Source: Shewanella subflava (GTDB lineage: Bacteria; Pseudomonadota; Gammaproteobacteria; Enterobacterales; Shewanellaceae). From it: a stretch of 64,000 nucleotides of DNA. The stretch is taken from assembly GCF_025971955.1 (NCBI RefSeq), contig NZ_JAPDMX010000016.1, positions 1-64,000 on the forward strand. The letters are read 5' to 3'. A program made the translations under genes and the position numbers. Every line of letters starts with the position of its first letter. Within the stretch, counting starts at the first letter, position 1. Below the pieces are notes generated by a model, which was given only the letters and a program-made list of their open reading frames with translations, had not been told where the DNA came from and ran no database searches. Positions 17,360 to 25,931 of the stretch are shown one piece after another.

Positions 17360-20215
17360 ATGAAATTAACTCGTAAGTCAACTATCGCCCCTACAGCAGA
17401 CTCATCAAAGCTTGGCATTAATCGTCGCCAATTTATGAAGCAAATGGGTGTGACTACAGGCAGTATCGCCGCAGCATCAATGTTAGGTGCGGGTATGATG
17501 CGCCGTGCTGAAGCCAAAGATGTTCCCCACAATGCACCGATTGAAATCAAGCGTACGGTTTGTAGTGCATGTGCTGTGGGATGTGGTTTATATGCTGAAG
17601 TACAAAATGGCGTGTGGACAGGTCAAGAGCCTGCATTTGACCATCCATTTAATGCTGGTGGACATTGTGCTAAAGGTGCTGCGTTACGTGAGCATGGCCA
17701 CGGTGAAAAACGTCTAAAATACCCAATGAAACTGGTAGACGGTAAGTGGAAAAAACTCTCTTGGGAGCAAGCTTTTAACGAAGTAGGCGACAAGATGATG
17801 GCAATCCGCGAAGAGTCAGGCCCTGATTCAATTTACTTTATGGGTAGTGCAAAGTTTTCTAATGAAGGCTGCTACATGTACCGTAAATTTGCGGCCATGT
17901 GGGGCACTAACAACGTCGACCATTCGGCACGTATTTGTCACTCTACCACGGTAGCCGGTGTTGCTAACACTTGGGGCTACGGTGCGCAAACTAACTCTTT
18001 TAACGATATTCAAAATGCCAATGCGATTTTCTTTATTGGGGCTAACCCTGCAGAAGCCCATCCGGTGGCGATGCAGCACATTTTAATCGCGAAAGAGAAG
18101 AACAACGCCAAAATTATTGTTGTTGACCCTCGTTTCTCTCGCACCGCCGCGCACGCAGATCTCCATTGCGGCCTACGTCCTGGTACCGATATTCCATTCA
18201 TTTACGGTATGTTGTGGCACATTTTTGAAAATGGTTGGGAAGATAAAACCTTCATTAAAGAACGTGTTTTCGAAATGGAAAGCATCCGTGAAGAAGTGAA
18301 AAAGTTCCCGCCCAAAGAAGTGGCAGACATTACAGGCTGTAGTGAAGAAGAAGTTTATCAAGCTGCTAAGTTAATGGCAGATAACCGTCCTGGTACTGTG
18401 GTGTGGTGTATGGGTGGGACTCAGCATCACGTCGGTAACGCCAACACGCGTGCCTACTGTATCTTGCAATTAGCCTTAGGCAACATGGGGGTATCGGGTG
18501 GCGGTACTAACATCTTCCGTGGTCACGATAACGTTCAAGGTGCAACTGACTTAGGGTTATTATTTGATAACTTACCCGGTTATTACGGTTTAACTTCAGG
18601 CGCATGGGACCATTGGACCAACGTGTGGAGCCTTGATATCAATTGGGTTAAATCACGCTTTGACCAAAATGAATATCTTGGCCGTGTGCCTATGAATACC
18701 CCTGGTATTCCTTGTTCTCGTTGGCATGATGGTGTGTTAGAAACGCCTGAAAAGCTTGCACAAAAAGACCGTGTACGTATGGGCTTCTTCTGGGGACAGT
18801 CGGTTAACACCGAAACCCGTCAATCAGATGTACGTGATGCACTAGATAAAATGGATACGGTTGTGGTTGTCGATCCTTTCCCAACAATGGCCGGTGTGAT
18901 GCACCGTCGTCAAAACGGGGTTTATTTACTGCCTGCTGCCACTCAGTTTGAAACTGAAGGTTCTGTATCTAACTCTGGCCGTAGTCAGCAATGGCGTGAA
19001 AAGGTGATCGAGCCGTTATTTGAATCGAAAACCGACCTAGAAATCATGTACCGTTTATCGCAAAAGCTTGGCTTTGATAAAGAGTACACCAAGCGTATCG
19101 CAAAAGACGCAAATGACATGTTAGTGATTGAAGACATTACTCGCGAAATTAACCGCGGTATGTGGACTATCGGTATGTCAGGTCAAAGCCCTGAGCGTAT
19201 TAAGCAACACACCCAAAACTGGGGGCTGTTCAGTAACAAAACTCTTGAAGCTGAAGGGGGTGAAGTCAAAGGTGAAACCTATGGTTTACCTTGGCCATGT
19301 TGGGGTACCCCAGAACAGAAGCACCCAGGTACGCAAATTCTATACGATACAAGCAAACATGTTAAAGACGGGGGTGGTAACTTCCGTGCTCGTTACGGTG
19401 TGGAATATAACGGTAAAAACATACTTGCTGATGGCAGCTTTTCAAAAGGTGCCGAAATTGAAGATGGTTATCCAGAATTTACCGCGGACATGCTAAAGCA
19501 ACTTGGCTGGTGGGATGATTTAACCGCTGAAGAGAAAAAGTATGCAGAAGGTCAAAACTGGAAAACTGATATTTCAGGCGGGATTCAGCGAGTGGCCATC
19601 AAGCATGGTTGTATTCCTTACGGTAATGCTAAAGCGCGCTGTATTGTGTGGACATTCCCTGATCAAGTGCCTGTTCACCGTGAGCCGTTATACACGCCGC
19701 GTCGTGACTTAGTGGCTAAGTACCCAACCTATGATGACATGCAAGTGCATCGTTTACCGACCTTGTATAAATCGATTCAAGAAAAAGATACGGCAGCTAA
19801 GTACCCATTAGCACTCACGTCTGGCCGCTTGGTTGAATATGAAGGCGGTGGTGAAGAGTCACGCTCTAACCCTTGGTTAGCTGAGCTTCAGCAACAAATG
19901 TTTGTTGAGATTAACCCAGCAGATGCTGCTGATCGCGGTATTCGTGATGGTGACACGGTATGGCTAGAAGGCGCCGAGGGTGGTCGCATTAAGATTAAAG
20001 CTATGGTGACACCAAGGGTTAAGCCAGGCGTTACCTGGATGCCTTATCACTTTGCTGGTGAGATGCATGGCGAAAGTTTAGCGCCAAATTATCCAGAAGG
20101 CACAGTGCCTTACGTTATTGGTGAGTCAGCAAACACTGCAATGACTTATGGTTATGATCCTGTCACGCAGATGCAGGAAACCAAAGCATCGCTTTGTCAG
20201 ATTGAAAAAGCGTAA
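17360..20215 (+). CDS. fdhA: Formate dehydrogenase catalytic subunit, Cys type, copy 2
   Basis: A 951-residue paralogue of the enzyme at 12240-15089, collinear except for small indels. It has a Tat leader with RRQFMK at 22-27, cluster ligands C68, C71, C75 and C103, and catalytic C193 in SARICHSTT. The [4Fe-4S] loop reads VCSACAVGCGLY instead of ICSHCSVGCGIY. Differences concentrate in the leader and surface helices (for example residues ~290-330 and ~430-470), while the active-site blocks are unchanged. Expected to oxidise formate in the periplasm with FdhB and FdhC of its own cassette. Confidence 0.97.
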   Translation: MKLTRKSTIAPTADSSKLGINRRQFMKQMGVTTGSIAAASMLGAGMMRRAEAKDVPHNAPIEIKRTVCSACAVGCGLYAEVQNGVWTGQEPAFDHPFNAGGHCAKGAALREHGHGEKRLKYPMKLVDGKWKKLSWEQAFNEVGDKMMAIREESGPDSIYFMGSAKFSNEGCYMYRKFAAMWGTNNVDHSARICHSTTVAGVANTWGYGAQTNSFNDIQNANAIFFIGANPAEAHPVAMQHILIAKEKNNAKIIVVDPRFSRTAAHADLHCGLRPGTDIPFIYGMLWHIFENGWEDKTFIKERVFEMESIREEVKKFPPKEVADITGCSEEEVYQAAKLMADNRPGTVVWCMGGTQHHVGNANTRAYCILQLALGNMGVSGGGTNIFRGHDNVQGATDLGLLFDNLPGYYGLTSGAWDHWTNVWSLDINWVKSRFDQNEYLGRVPMNTPGIPCSRWHDGVLETPEKLAQKDRVRMGFFWGQSVNTETRQSDVRDALDKMDTVVVVDPFPTMAGVMHRRQNGVYLLPAATQFETEGSVSNSGRSQQWREKVIEPLFESKTDLEIMYRLSQKLGFDKEYTKRIAKDANDMLVIEDITREINRGMWTIGMSGQSPERIKQHTQNWGLFSNKTLEAEGGEVKGETYGLPWPCWGTPEQKHPGTQILYDTSKHVKDGGGNFRARYGVEYNGKNILADGSFSKGAEIEDGYPEFTADMLKQLGWWDDLTAEEKKYAEGQNWKTDISGGIQRVAIKHGCIPYGNAKARCIVWTFPDQVPVHREPLYTPRRDLVAKYPTYDDMQVHRLPTLYKSIQEKDTAAKYPLALTSGRLVEYEGGGEESRSNPWLAELQQQMFVEINPADAADRGIRDGDTVWLEGAEGGRIKIKAMVTPRVKPGVTWMPYHFAGEMHGESLAPNYPEGTVPYVIGESANTAMTYGYDPVTQMQETKASLCQIEKA

Positions 20216-20244
20216 TTGCAGTTTAAGCGAGGAGAAATGCCAAC

Positions 20245-20814
20245 ATGGCTACAATGAAATTTTTATGTGATACCAAGCGCTGCATTGAATGTAATGGTTG
20301 TGTCACTGCATGTAAGAACGAAAACGACTCTGCATTAGAGTGGGGTATTCAACGTCGTCGCGTTGTTACCATTAACGATGGCGTACCCGGTGAGGCCTCT
20401 ATTTCAGTGGCATGTATGCACTGTAGTGATGCGCCTTGTATGGCCGTTTGCCCAGCAGACTGCTTCTACAAAACAGAAGATGGCATCGTACTGCACGATA
20501 AAAACACCTGTATTGGCTGTGGTTACTGTTTTTATGCATGTCCTTTTGGCGCGCCTCAATTCCCACAAAAGTCAGTATTTGGCGGTCGTGGCAAGATGGA
20601 TAAATGTACTTTCTGCGCCGGTGGCCCAGAAGAAAACCATTCAGATGCTGAGCGTAAGCAATACGGTTCAAATCGTATCGCCGAAGGTAAGTTACCAATG
20701 TGTGCGGAGCTATGTGCAACTAAAGCGCTGCTTGCAGGTGATGCTGGCGTGGTGTCGGATATCTTCCGTGAGCGTGTTGCTTCTCGTGGGTCTAACAAGG
20801 CAATTTGGGGCTAA
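20245..20814 (+). CDS. fdhB: Formate dehydrogenase iron-sulfur subunit, copy 2
   Basis: A 189-residue four-cluster ferredoxin subunit, nearly identical in sequence to copy 1, with the same groups CIECNGCVTACK, CMHCSDAPCMAVCP, CIGCGYCFYACP and CTFCAGG. It ends at KAIWG, about nine residues earlier than copy 1. There is no leader or membrane anchor. The near identity to copy 1, against the lower similarity of the flanking Tat peptide and fdhC, points to strong constraint or gene conversion of the middle genes. Confidence 0.96.
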   Translation: MATMKFLCDTKRCIECNGCVTACKNENDSALEWGIQRRRVVTINDGVPGEASISVACMHCSDAPCMAVCPADCFYKTEDGIVLHDKNTCIGCGYCFYACPFGAPQFPQKSVFGGRGKMDKCTFCAGGPEENHSDAERKQYGSNRIAEGKLPMCAELCATKALLAGDAGVVSDIFRERVASRGSNKAIWG

Positions 20815-20846
20815 TTCCCAATTGTGGCGTTAGTCCAAATGTGCAA

Positions 20847-20873
20847 CTAGGTGTTTGCTTTGCAAACACCTAG
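20847..20873 (+). other. Perfect hairpin in the fdhB-fdhC gap, copy 2
   Basis: A 12-bp perfect stem (20847-20858 with 20862-20873) has a 3-nt TTT loop between fdhB and fdhC. It has no T-run after it. Likely an mRNA processing, stabilising or partial-termination element that sets the FdhC:FdhAB ratio. Confidence 0.65.
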
Positions 20874-20892
20874 TGACTCAAAAGGATGTAGC

Positions 20893-21870
20893 ATGAAAAA
20901 AATACTTATGGCATTGGGTGTGGCGATTACCTTGTTTTTTAGCGTAATGGCATTGGCCAATGCAACAGCAGAAGTTGAGCAAGGCGCAACTGAAGGTCAA
21001 ATCTGGTCGCAGTTGAAAGACGGTGCCCAAGGGGTGACAACATCAACGGGTCAAGCTCACAACCAATTGATTAATACCTATGATTTACGCGTGTTTGAAT
21101 TGCGCAGTGAATTATTAGCGCCAGCGTTAATGGCCGCTTTATTTGGGATGATCATCATTTTTATTCTGTTTATTAAAGTTAATGGAATATCAAAACTACA
21201 TGGTGGTTTTTCAGGAAAGTTAGTGTATCGCTGGTCCAAGTTTGATGTCAGTATCCATTGGTTAGGCGCTATTCCATGTTTACTGCTCATACTCACAGGC
21301 TTAACCTTATTGGCAGGACGTTTTTTCTTCCAGCCATATATCGGTGATAGCGTGTGGGCAAGCATGATCAATGCCGCTAAATTAATTCACGATTACATGG
21401 CGATCCCCTTTGTGATTGGTTGGGCATTAATGTCGGTATTGTGGGCGAAAAACCAAATGCCAAAAATGTATGACCTCAAGTGGATGATGGTTGTGGGTGG
21501 ATACATTAACTTTGGCCCATTTAAAGGCAAGCATCCAGATGCAGGCTTTGCTAATGCCGGTGAAAAAATGTGGTTCTGGGCGTTCGCGCTATTTGGTTTA
21601 GTGATTTCAGCATCGGGTATGCTGTTATTATTCCCTAATGTGTTTGAACCTAGCCGCACCATTAGTTTAATCGCGTTAGTATTACATTCAGTAAGCGCAA
21701 TTATTATCACAGCATTTTCTATCGTGCATATCTTTATGGCAACAGTGATGTCTGAAGGTGGTATGGAGTGTATGGTATCTGGTTACTGTGATGAGAACTG
21801 GGCGACTCAACATCACAACCTTTGGTATGACGAAATCAAAGAAAACGGCACCTTAAAATACAAAGACTGA
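20893..21870 (+). CDS. fdhC: Formate dehydrogenase cytochrome b556 subunit, copy 2
   Basis: The ATG at 20893 has AAAGGA 7 nt upstream and opens a signal peptide (MKKILMALGV, cleaved near ALANA); the longer frame from a GTG at 20851 would start inside the hairpin. The 325-residue protein has the same plan as copy 1: short exported region, then haem-b helices with His in VSIHWLGAIPCLL, KLIHDYMAI and IVHIFMATVM, and the NFGPFKGKHPDAGFANAGEK block. The N-terminal exported region is the least conserved part between copies. Confidence 0.95.
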   Translation: MKKILMALGVAITLFFSVMALANATAEVEQGATEGQIWSQLKDGAQGVTTSTGQAHNQLINTYDLRVFELRSELLAPALMAALFGMIIIFILFIKVNGISKLHGGFSGKLVYRWSKFDVSIHWLGAIPCLLLILTGLTLLAGRFFFQPYIGDSVWASMINAAKLIHDYMAIPFVIGWALMSVLWAKNQMPKMYDLKWMMVVGGYINFGPFKGKHPDAGFANAGEKMWFWAFALFGLVISASGMLLLFPNVFEPSRTISLIALVLHSVSAIIITAFSIVHIFMATVMSEGGMECMVSGYCDENWATQHHNLWYDEIKENGTLKYKD

Positions 21871-21895
21871 TGTCGAGGTTATTTAAGGTAAACAT

Positions 21896-21930
21896 AAAAC
21901 ACCTTGTTGGCGTGCCAGCAAGGTGTTTTT
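21896..21930 (+). terminator. Terminator of fdh cassette 2
   Basis: A 15-bp stem (21896-21910 with 21915-21929, one wobble) has a CGTG loop and ends in a T-run. It is 25 nt after fdhC copy 2. Confidence 0.9.
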
Positions 21931-22265
21931 GCTCTATACCTCAGTTCGGGATAAAAATGTAAATCAAATTGCTGTTTGCCGCGCTAACTTGGTTAAATTG
22001 AATTGCAATACAATCCCGAGGGAGAGGAAGTCCTCGCGGCGTTGAAGCCCAAACAGATGCCTGCTATTCACGGCTATATTCACCTTGTTATCAGTACAAT
22101 GTCATTTTTTAGTTATTGGATATGCTGGCTTTCAGTTTTGTTGATTCATTTTTTAACTGACTTAAGGTTCTATTGTCACTCAGGGCAATAATAACGCTTG
22201 GATTTTGAATTATTCAGGTAAAATACTCGTTTTCATTAGACTTATCATTTTTAGGCGAATTTTTA
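21931..22265 (+). other. Gene-free stretch before rhtA-like gene
   Basis: About 335 nt. A 62-codon frame at 22003-22191 shows no ribosome site and no family resemblance, so I do not call it. A small GC-rich hairpin GAGGA-AG-TCCTC is visible near 22026-22037. The last ~60 nt before the ATG should hold the promoter of the exporter gene. Nothing else recognised. Confidence 0.4.
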
Positions 22266-23135
22266 ATGCAAGTTAACCGCATACTGCTAACCGCGATAGG
22301 CAGTGTTTTACTGGCGATGGTTACCATACAATCTGGGGCCTCTTTGGCTAAGCAACTTTTCCCGTTGGTTGGCCCTGAGGGCACCACCGCATTACGTTTG
22401 GGATTTGCTGCCGCAGTGCTGTGGTTGGTATTTCGTCCGTGGCGAGCTTTACCTCAGGGGCGAGATTGGCGAAGTATTATCGTCTACGGCTTGTGTCTTG
22501 GTGGTATGAATATTCTGTTTTACCTCTCTATCGAGCGGATCCCGTTAGGGATTGCCGTCGCACTTGAGTTCACCGGGCCTTTAGCCGTGGCGTTATTCGG
22601 CTCAAAACGCAAAACCGATTTATTTTGGGTCGCCTGTGCCATTGCGGGGATTTTGCTGCTGATGCCTGATATGTCTAGTGCGCAAGGATTGGATAGGACA
22701 GGGGTTATTTTAGCATTGGGCGCTGGCGCTTGTTGGGCGGGTTATATTCTGTTTGGTACACGCACAGGAAAACAAGCCTCGGGTGGTATTACTGTTGCTT
22801 TAGGGATGACAGTTGCCGCCATGGTTTTGGTACCGGTTGGGGCTGTCACTCAGGGATTAGCGTTAATCAGTTGGGAAGTGTTACCACTTGGATTACTGAT
22901 CGGCATATTATCCAGTGCTTTACCTTATTCATTGGAAATGTTTGCCTTAAGGAATATGCCCACACAAACTTTTAGCGTGTTAATGAGTCTTGAGCCCGCG
23001 ATAGCGGCATTGGCAGGTTTGGTGATTTTAGCTGAGCAATTAAGCTTGTTGCAGTGGTCAGCCATCGCCCTAGTGATCATCGCCTCATTAGGCAGTAGTT
23101 TTACCCCCAAAAAAGCCGTTGAGATGGGCGTGTAG
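22266..23135 (+). CDS. rhtA: EamA-family exporter, RhtA-like
   Basis: A 289-residue inner-membrane protein of the drug/metabolite transporter superfamily with ten predicted helices in two EamA halves. It matches E. coli RhtA (threonine/homoserine efflux) closely in GASLAKQLFPLVGPEGTTALRL, in IPLGIAVALEFTGPLAVALF, in LALGAGACWAGYILFGTR and in SSALPYSLEMFALR. The likely role is export of amino acids or similar small metabolites; the exact substrate cannot be fixed from sequence. It stands alone, with 395 nt upstream and 211 nt downstream. Confidence 0.9.
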   Translation: MQVNRILLTAIGSVLLAMVTIQSGASLAKQLFPLVGPEGTTALRLGFAAAVLWLVFRPWRALPQGRDWRSIIVYGLCLGGMNILFYLSIERIPLGIAVALEFTGPLAVALFGSKRKTDLFWVACAIAGILLLMPDMSSAQGLDRTGVILALGAGACWAGYILFGTRTGKQASGGITVALGMTVAAMVLVPVGAVTQGLALISWEVLPLGLLIGILSSALPYSLEMFALRNMPTQTFSVLMSLEPAIAALAGLVILAEQLSLLQWSAIALVIIASLGSSFTPKKAVEMGV

Positions 23136-23346
23136 TGTTAGACGTTCAAAAAGACTCATTTTATCTGCAATGATTTGCTGTTGTCTTGATTGAAAGAGAT
23201 AGCGGATACCTTTATTGGCTGATATGGAGTGGTTTTTTTAACCTTGACGGTTTCTTAATGGCACGAATTGAGATCAATAATATCATCCATCTAGGTGATG
23301 TCCTTTGTTGAATTATTAATGCCGCGTGAGTGAAAAAGTTTTTCAT

Positions 23347-24288
23347 ATGGGCTTTTTACAAATGGTTAAATTATTTTTTCGCGCAAGATGTGCGTATTTT
23401 GTCGGTGTCATTTTATTGGTCTGTGCGCCTTGGGTTCATGCCACAGATCATTTCATCATCAATCACCCAGAATCGACTAAGGATGCTCGAAATCAGTATG
23501 CCCAAGAGTTATTACAGTTAGTTATTGACGCCACGCAGACAGACTTTGGCGACGCAACGTTGACCGTTGCCGATATATCAATGAGTCGAAATCGTGAGCT
23601 AAAAGCCTTAGAAAAGGGCGAAATGATTAATATTGTGGCCGAAGCCAGTAATGTTGAATGGAATAACACATTATTGCCTATTTATATTCCTATACGTAAA
23701 GGGATCCAAGGTTTTAGGTTATTTATCATCAATCAGGATAATGTACCTAAATTAGATTCGGTAAAAACGCTTAAACAATTAATGTCTTTATCTACAGGGT
23801 CTGGTAGCCAGTGGACAACTAAGGTAGCAATGCAACAAGCTGGTTTTGAGGTCGTTGAGAGTGTGCACTATGAAAACCTGTTTAATATGTTATCTAAAGG
23901 TCGTTTTGTTACATTTGGTCGAGGGGTGAATGAAGCTTATGGCGAGGTCGGCGCGAATCAATCGTTTTATCCACAATTAGTGGTCGACAAAAACCTAGTG
24001 TTGCACATCCCTTTAGCGATCTACTTTTACGTTTCACCCAATACTCCTCGATTAGCAGACCGTATTAAAGTCGGGCTGCAACGTATTATTGATAATGGTC
24101 AATTTGACCCATTTTTCTATCGATACCATTGTGAATACTTACTGCAAAGCAAATTAAATCAGCGTTTGTTGTTTAAGATAAATAACCCATTAGTTTCAGA
24201 GCAGCAAATGACTTCCATTGTCGGTGTAGATTTTTTACTGAATCCTAAAAGTGATTTTGCAGCGTTATGCTCGCAATACCAGCAATAG
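23347..24288 (+). CDS. Orphan periplasmic substrate-binding-like protein
   Basis: A 313-residue secreted protein resembling the SBP_bac_3 (amino-acid-binding) fold. I prefer the ATG at 23347 to the GTG at 23326; it leads into a signal peptide ending PWVHATD. No transporter genes adjoin it. It is related to 48416-49306: both share the spaced pattern LPIYIPIRKGIQGFR / IPIPLTAGLLGIR, the GSQW segment and FGRGVNEAYGEV / FPRGLNEVYAEL. The GRG(V/L)NE motif may be a family signature. Possible roles are a sensory ligand-binding protein or a degenerate SBP. Confidence 0.8.
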   Translation: MGFLQMVKLFFRARCAYFVGVILLVCAPWVHATDHFIINHPESTKDARNQYAQELLQLVIDATQTDFGDATLTVADISMSRNRELKALEKGEMINIVAEASNVEWNNTLLPIYIPIRKGIQGFRLFIINQDNVPKLDSVKTLKQLMSLSTGSGSQWTTKVAMQQAGFEVVESVHYENLFNMLSKGRFVTFGRGVNEAYGEVGANQSFYPQLVVDKNLVLHIPLAIYFYVSPNTPRLADRIKVGLQRIIDNGQFDPFFYRYHCEYLLQSKLNQRLLFKINNPLVSEQQMTSIVGVDFLLNPKSDFAALCSQYQQ

Positions 24289-24386
24289 CTAGTTAATAAC
24301 TTAATGAAGAGGTGTACTGATATCGACCTCAGTTTCTCCTTTTAGGGGCTCACTTTGCCCATGGCTGAATCAGTGTTTATTATCAC

Positions 24387-24416
24387 AACAAAGGGGCACT
24401 TTCGTGCCCCTTTGTT
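24387..24416. terminator. Bidirectional terminator
   Basis: A perfect 13-bp stem (24387-24399 with 24404-24416) with a TTTC loop has A-rich and T-rich outer arms. It lies between the convergent binding-protein gene and yqhD and can serve both. Confidence 0.85.
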
Positions 24417-24498
24417 CATTAAGCTTAGTTTGGGTTATTAAGTCTTGTGTTGGCAGCTTTACACCTGTAACGAGCTGTTAATTGTGCTTGGCAGAACC

Positions 24499-25662
24499 TT
24501 AATACGACATTTCTAAAATTTTTCGGCTCATGGCTAAATCCACTTTGCCGGTTTCAGATAATGCTGTCATGCCGTGGGCTTCAAGTGCGCTAATAATGCT
24601 ATCAATTTGAGATAACTCAACACCATGATCACGTAGACGGGTTTTTAAACCAACTTGTTGAAAGAAAGCTTCTGTTTTTACAATAGCTTGCTCAACTCGG
24701 CTATTTTCATCGCCTTCGGTAATGTCCCATACACGCTCTGCATATTGCAGTAACTTAGCGTGTTTTTGAGTTTTCAATACACGCCAAACTGACGGCAACA
24801 ACACGGCTAAGGTTTGCGCATGATCAATGCCAAAGATAGCGGTTAACTCATGACCTATCATGTGGGTCGTCCAATCAAATGGTACGCCCACAGCAATCAT
24901 GCCATTTAAGGCTGATGTAGCACTCCACATTAAGTTAGCGCGCGCTTGATAATTGGTCGGCTCCGCTACTGTAATAGGGCCGATTTCGATTAAGGTACGC
25001 ATAATACCTTCAGCAGTGCGGTCTTGAACTCGGGCATCAACCGGATACGTCGCGTATTGCTCAAGTACATGCACAAACGCATCAACTACGCCGTTAGCCA
25101 CTTGAATTTTAGGTAAGCTAAAGGTCAGTTCAGGGTCTAGCATGGCAAATGTTGGGTAAACATTAGGATGGTTTACAGGGAACTTGCCACCCTGATAACT
25201 GACCACAGCAAAGGCATTCATTTCTGATCCTGTTGCAGGCAAAGTAGCGATAACGCCAAGCGGGATCACTTTATCATCAGCAACAGGTACTGGGGCAAAA
25301 CCATGATGAAGCAGGCTGGTGGTATCACCGTCAAACTGGGTGGCGAGGGCAATAAACTTAGTGCCATCCATCACAGAGCCACCACCTACAGCCAATAAAA
25401 AATTGATATTTTCTTTGCGAGCAACGTCAACAGCTTGCATTAAGGTGTCGTATTTAGGGTTAGCTTCAATACCACCAAATTCAATCACAGTGCGATTGCC
25501 AAGCGCGGCTTTAACTTTGTCTAGGGTGCCAAAACGGACAACGCTGCCGCCGCCATAAGTGATCAGCACTTTGGCATTAGCAGGAACAAGTTGGTCTAAT
25601 TCAGCAATACGGTCTTTACCAAAAACAACATGGGTAGGGTTACGATAATTAAAGTTCAGCAT
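24499..25662 (-). CDS. yqhD: Iron-type alcohol dehydrogenase / NADPH aldehyde reductase YqhD
   Basis: A 387-residue group III alcohol dehydrogenase, identical in length to E. coli YqhD, which reduces short-chain and lipid-peroxidation aldehydes with NADPH. Visible are the dinucleotide motif YGGGSV and the cofactor loop LAVGGGSVMDGTKF; the metal site lies in NGVVDAFVHVLEQY and HMIGHELTAIFGIDHAQ (one Asp and three His). The divergent AraC-type gene is arranged like yqhC/yqhD in E. coli, suggesting aldehyde-responsive control. Confidence 0.95.
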   Translation of the reverse strand: MLNFNYRNPTHVVFGKDRIAELDQLVPANAKVLITYGGGSVVRFGTLDKVKAALGNRTVIEFGGIEANPKYDTLMQAVDVARKENINFLLAVGGGSVMDGTKFIALATQFDGDTTSLLHHGFAPVPVADDKVIPLGVIATLPATGSEMNAFAVVSYQGGKFPVNHPNVYPTFAMLDPELTFSLPKIQVANGVVDAFVHVLEQYATYPVDARVQDRTAEGIMRTLIEIGPITVAEPTNYQARANLMWSATSALNGMIAVGVPFDWTTHMIGHELTAIFGIDHAQTLAVLLPSVWRVLKTQKHAKLLQYAERVWDITEGDENSRVEQAIVKTEAFFQQVGLKTRLRDHGVELSQIDSIISALEAHGMTALSETGKVDLAMSRKILEMSY

Positions 25663-25931
25663 AAATGTGTCACCTTATTTGTTGCTTCCGCCACAGCGTG
25701 ACGGAGCATGAAGTTAAGCGTTTTTTCGTGATGACGAAAAGTGCCTTGTCATCACAATTAAATTTGATGTAACGATCATAACCCTCTGCCACAAAATAAA
25801 CAGACACATAACTATTGTAGTTGTGCCTATTCCTACTTATTTTTGTTTTAAATGGCATTTAAACTGTATTTTTGATGCACTTTTCTGCTTTAGTGGTAAC
25901 CTGTCCGCATGATGTGTAACGAGTGGTAGCA
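25663..25931. promoter_or_regulatory. Divergent promoter region yqhD / araC-type regulator
   Basis: A 269-nt region with two dyads close to yqhD: TCCGCCAC-AGC-GTGACGGA at 25687-25705 (one mismatch) and TTTTCGT-GATG-ACGAAAA at 25723-25740 (perfect arms). They are candidate operators for the AraC-type protein or leader structures of yqhD. Confidence 0.5.

Noticed and set aside
12240..20215. Selenocysteine in the formate dehydrogenases
   Set aside because: Both active sites have a Cys codon at residue 193 and the frames contain no in-frame TGA; no SECIS is needed.
22003..22191. 62-codon frame between fdhC copy 2 and the rhtA-like gene
   Set aside because: Low-complexity hydrophobic translation without ribosome site; looks like chance.
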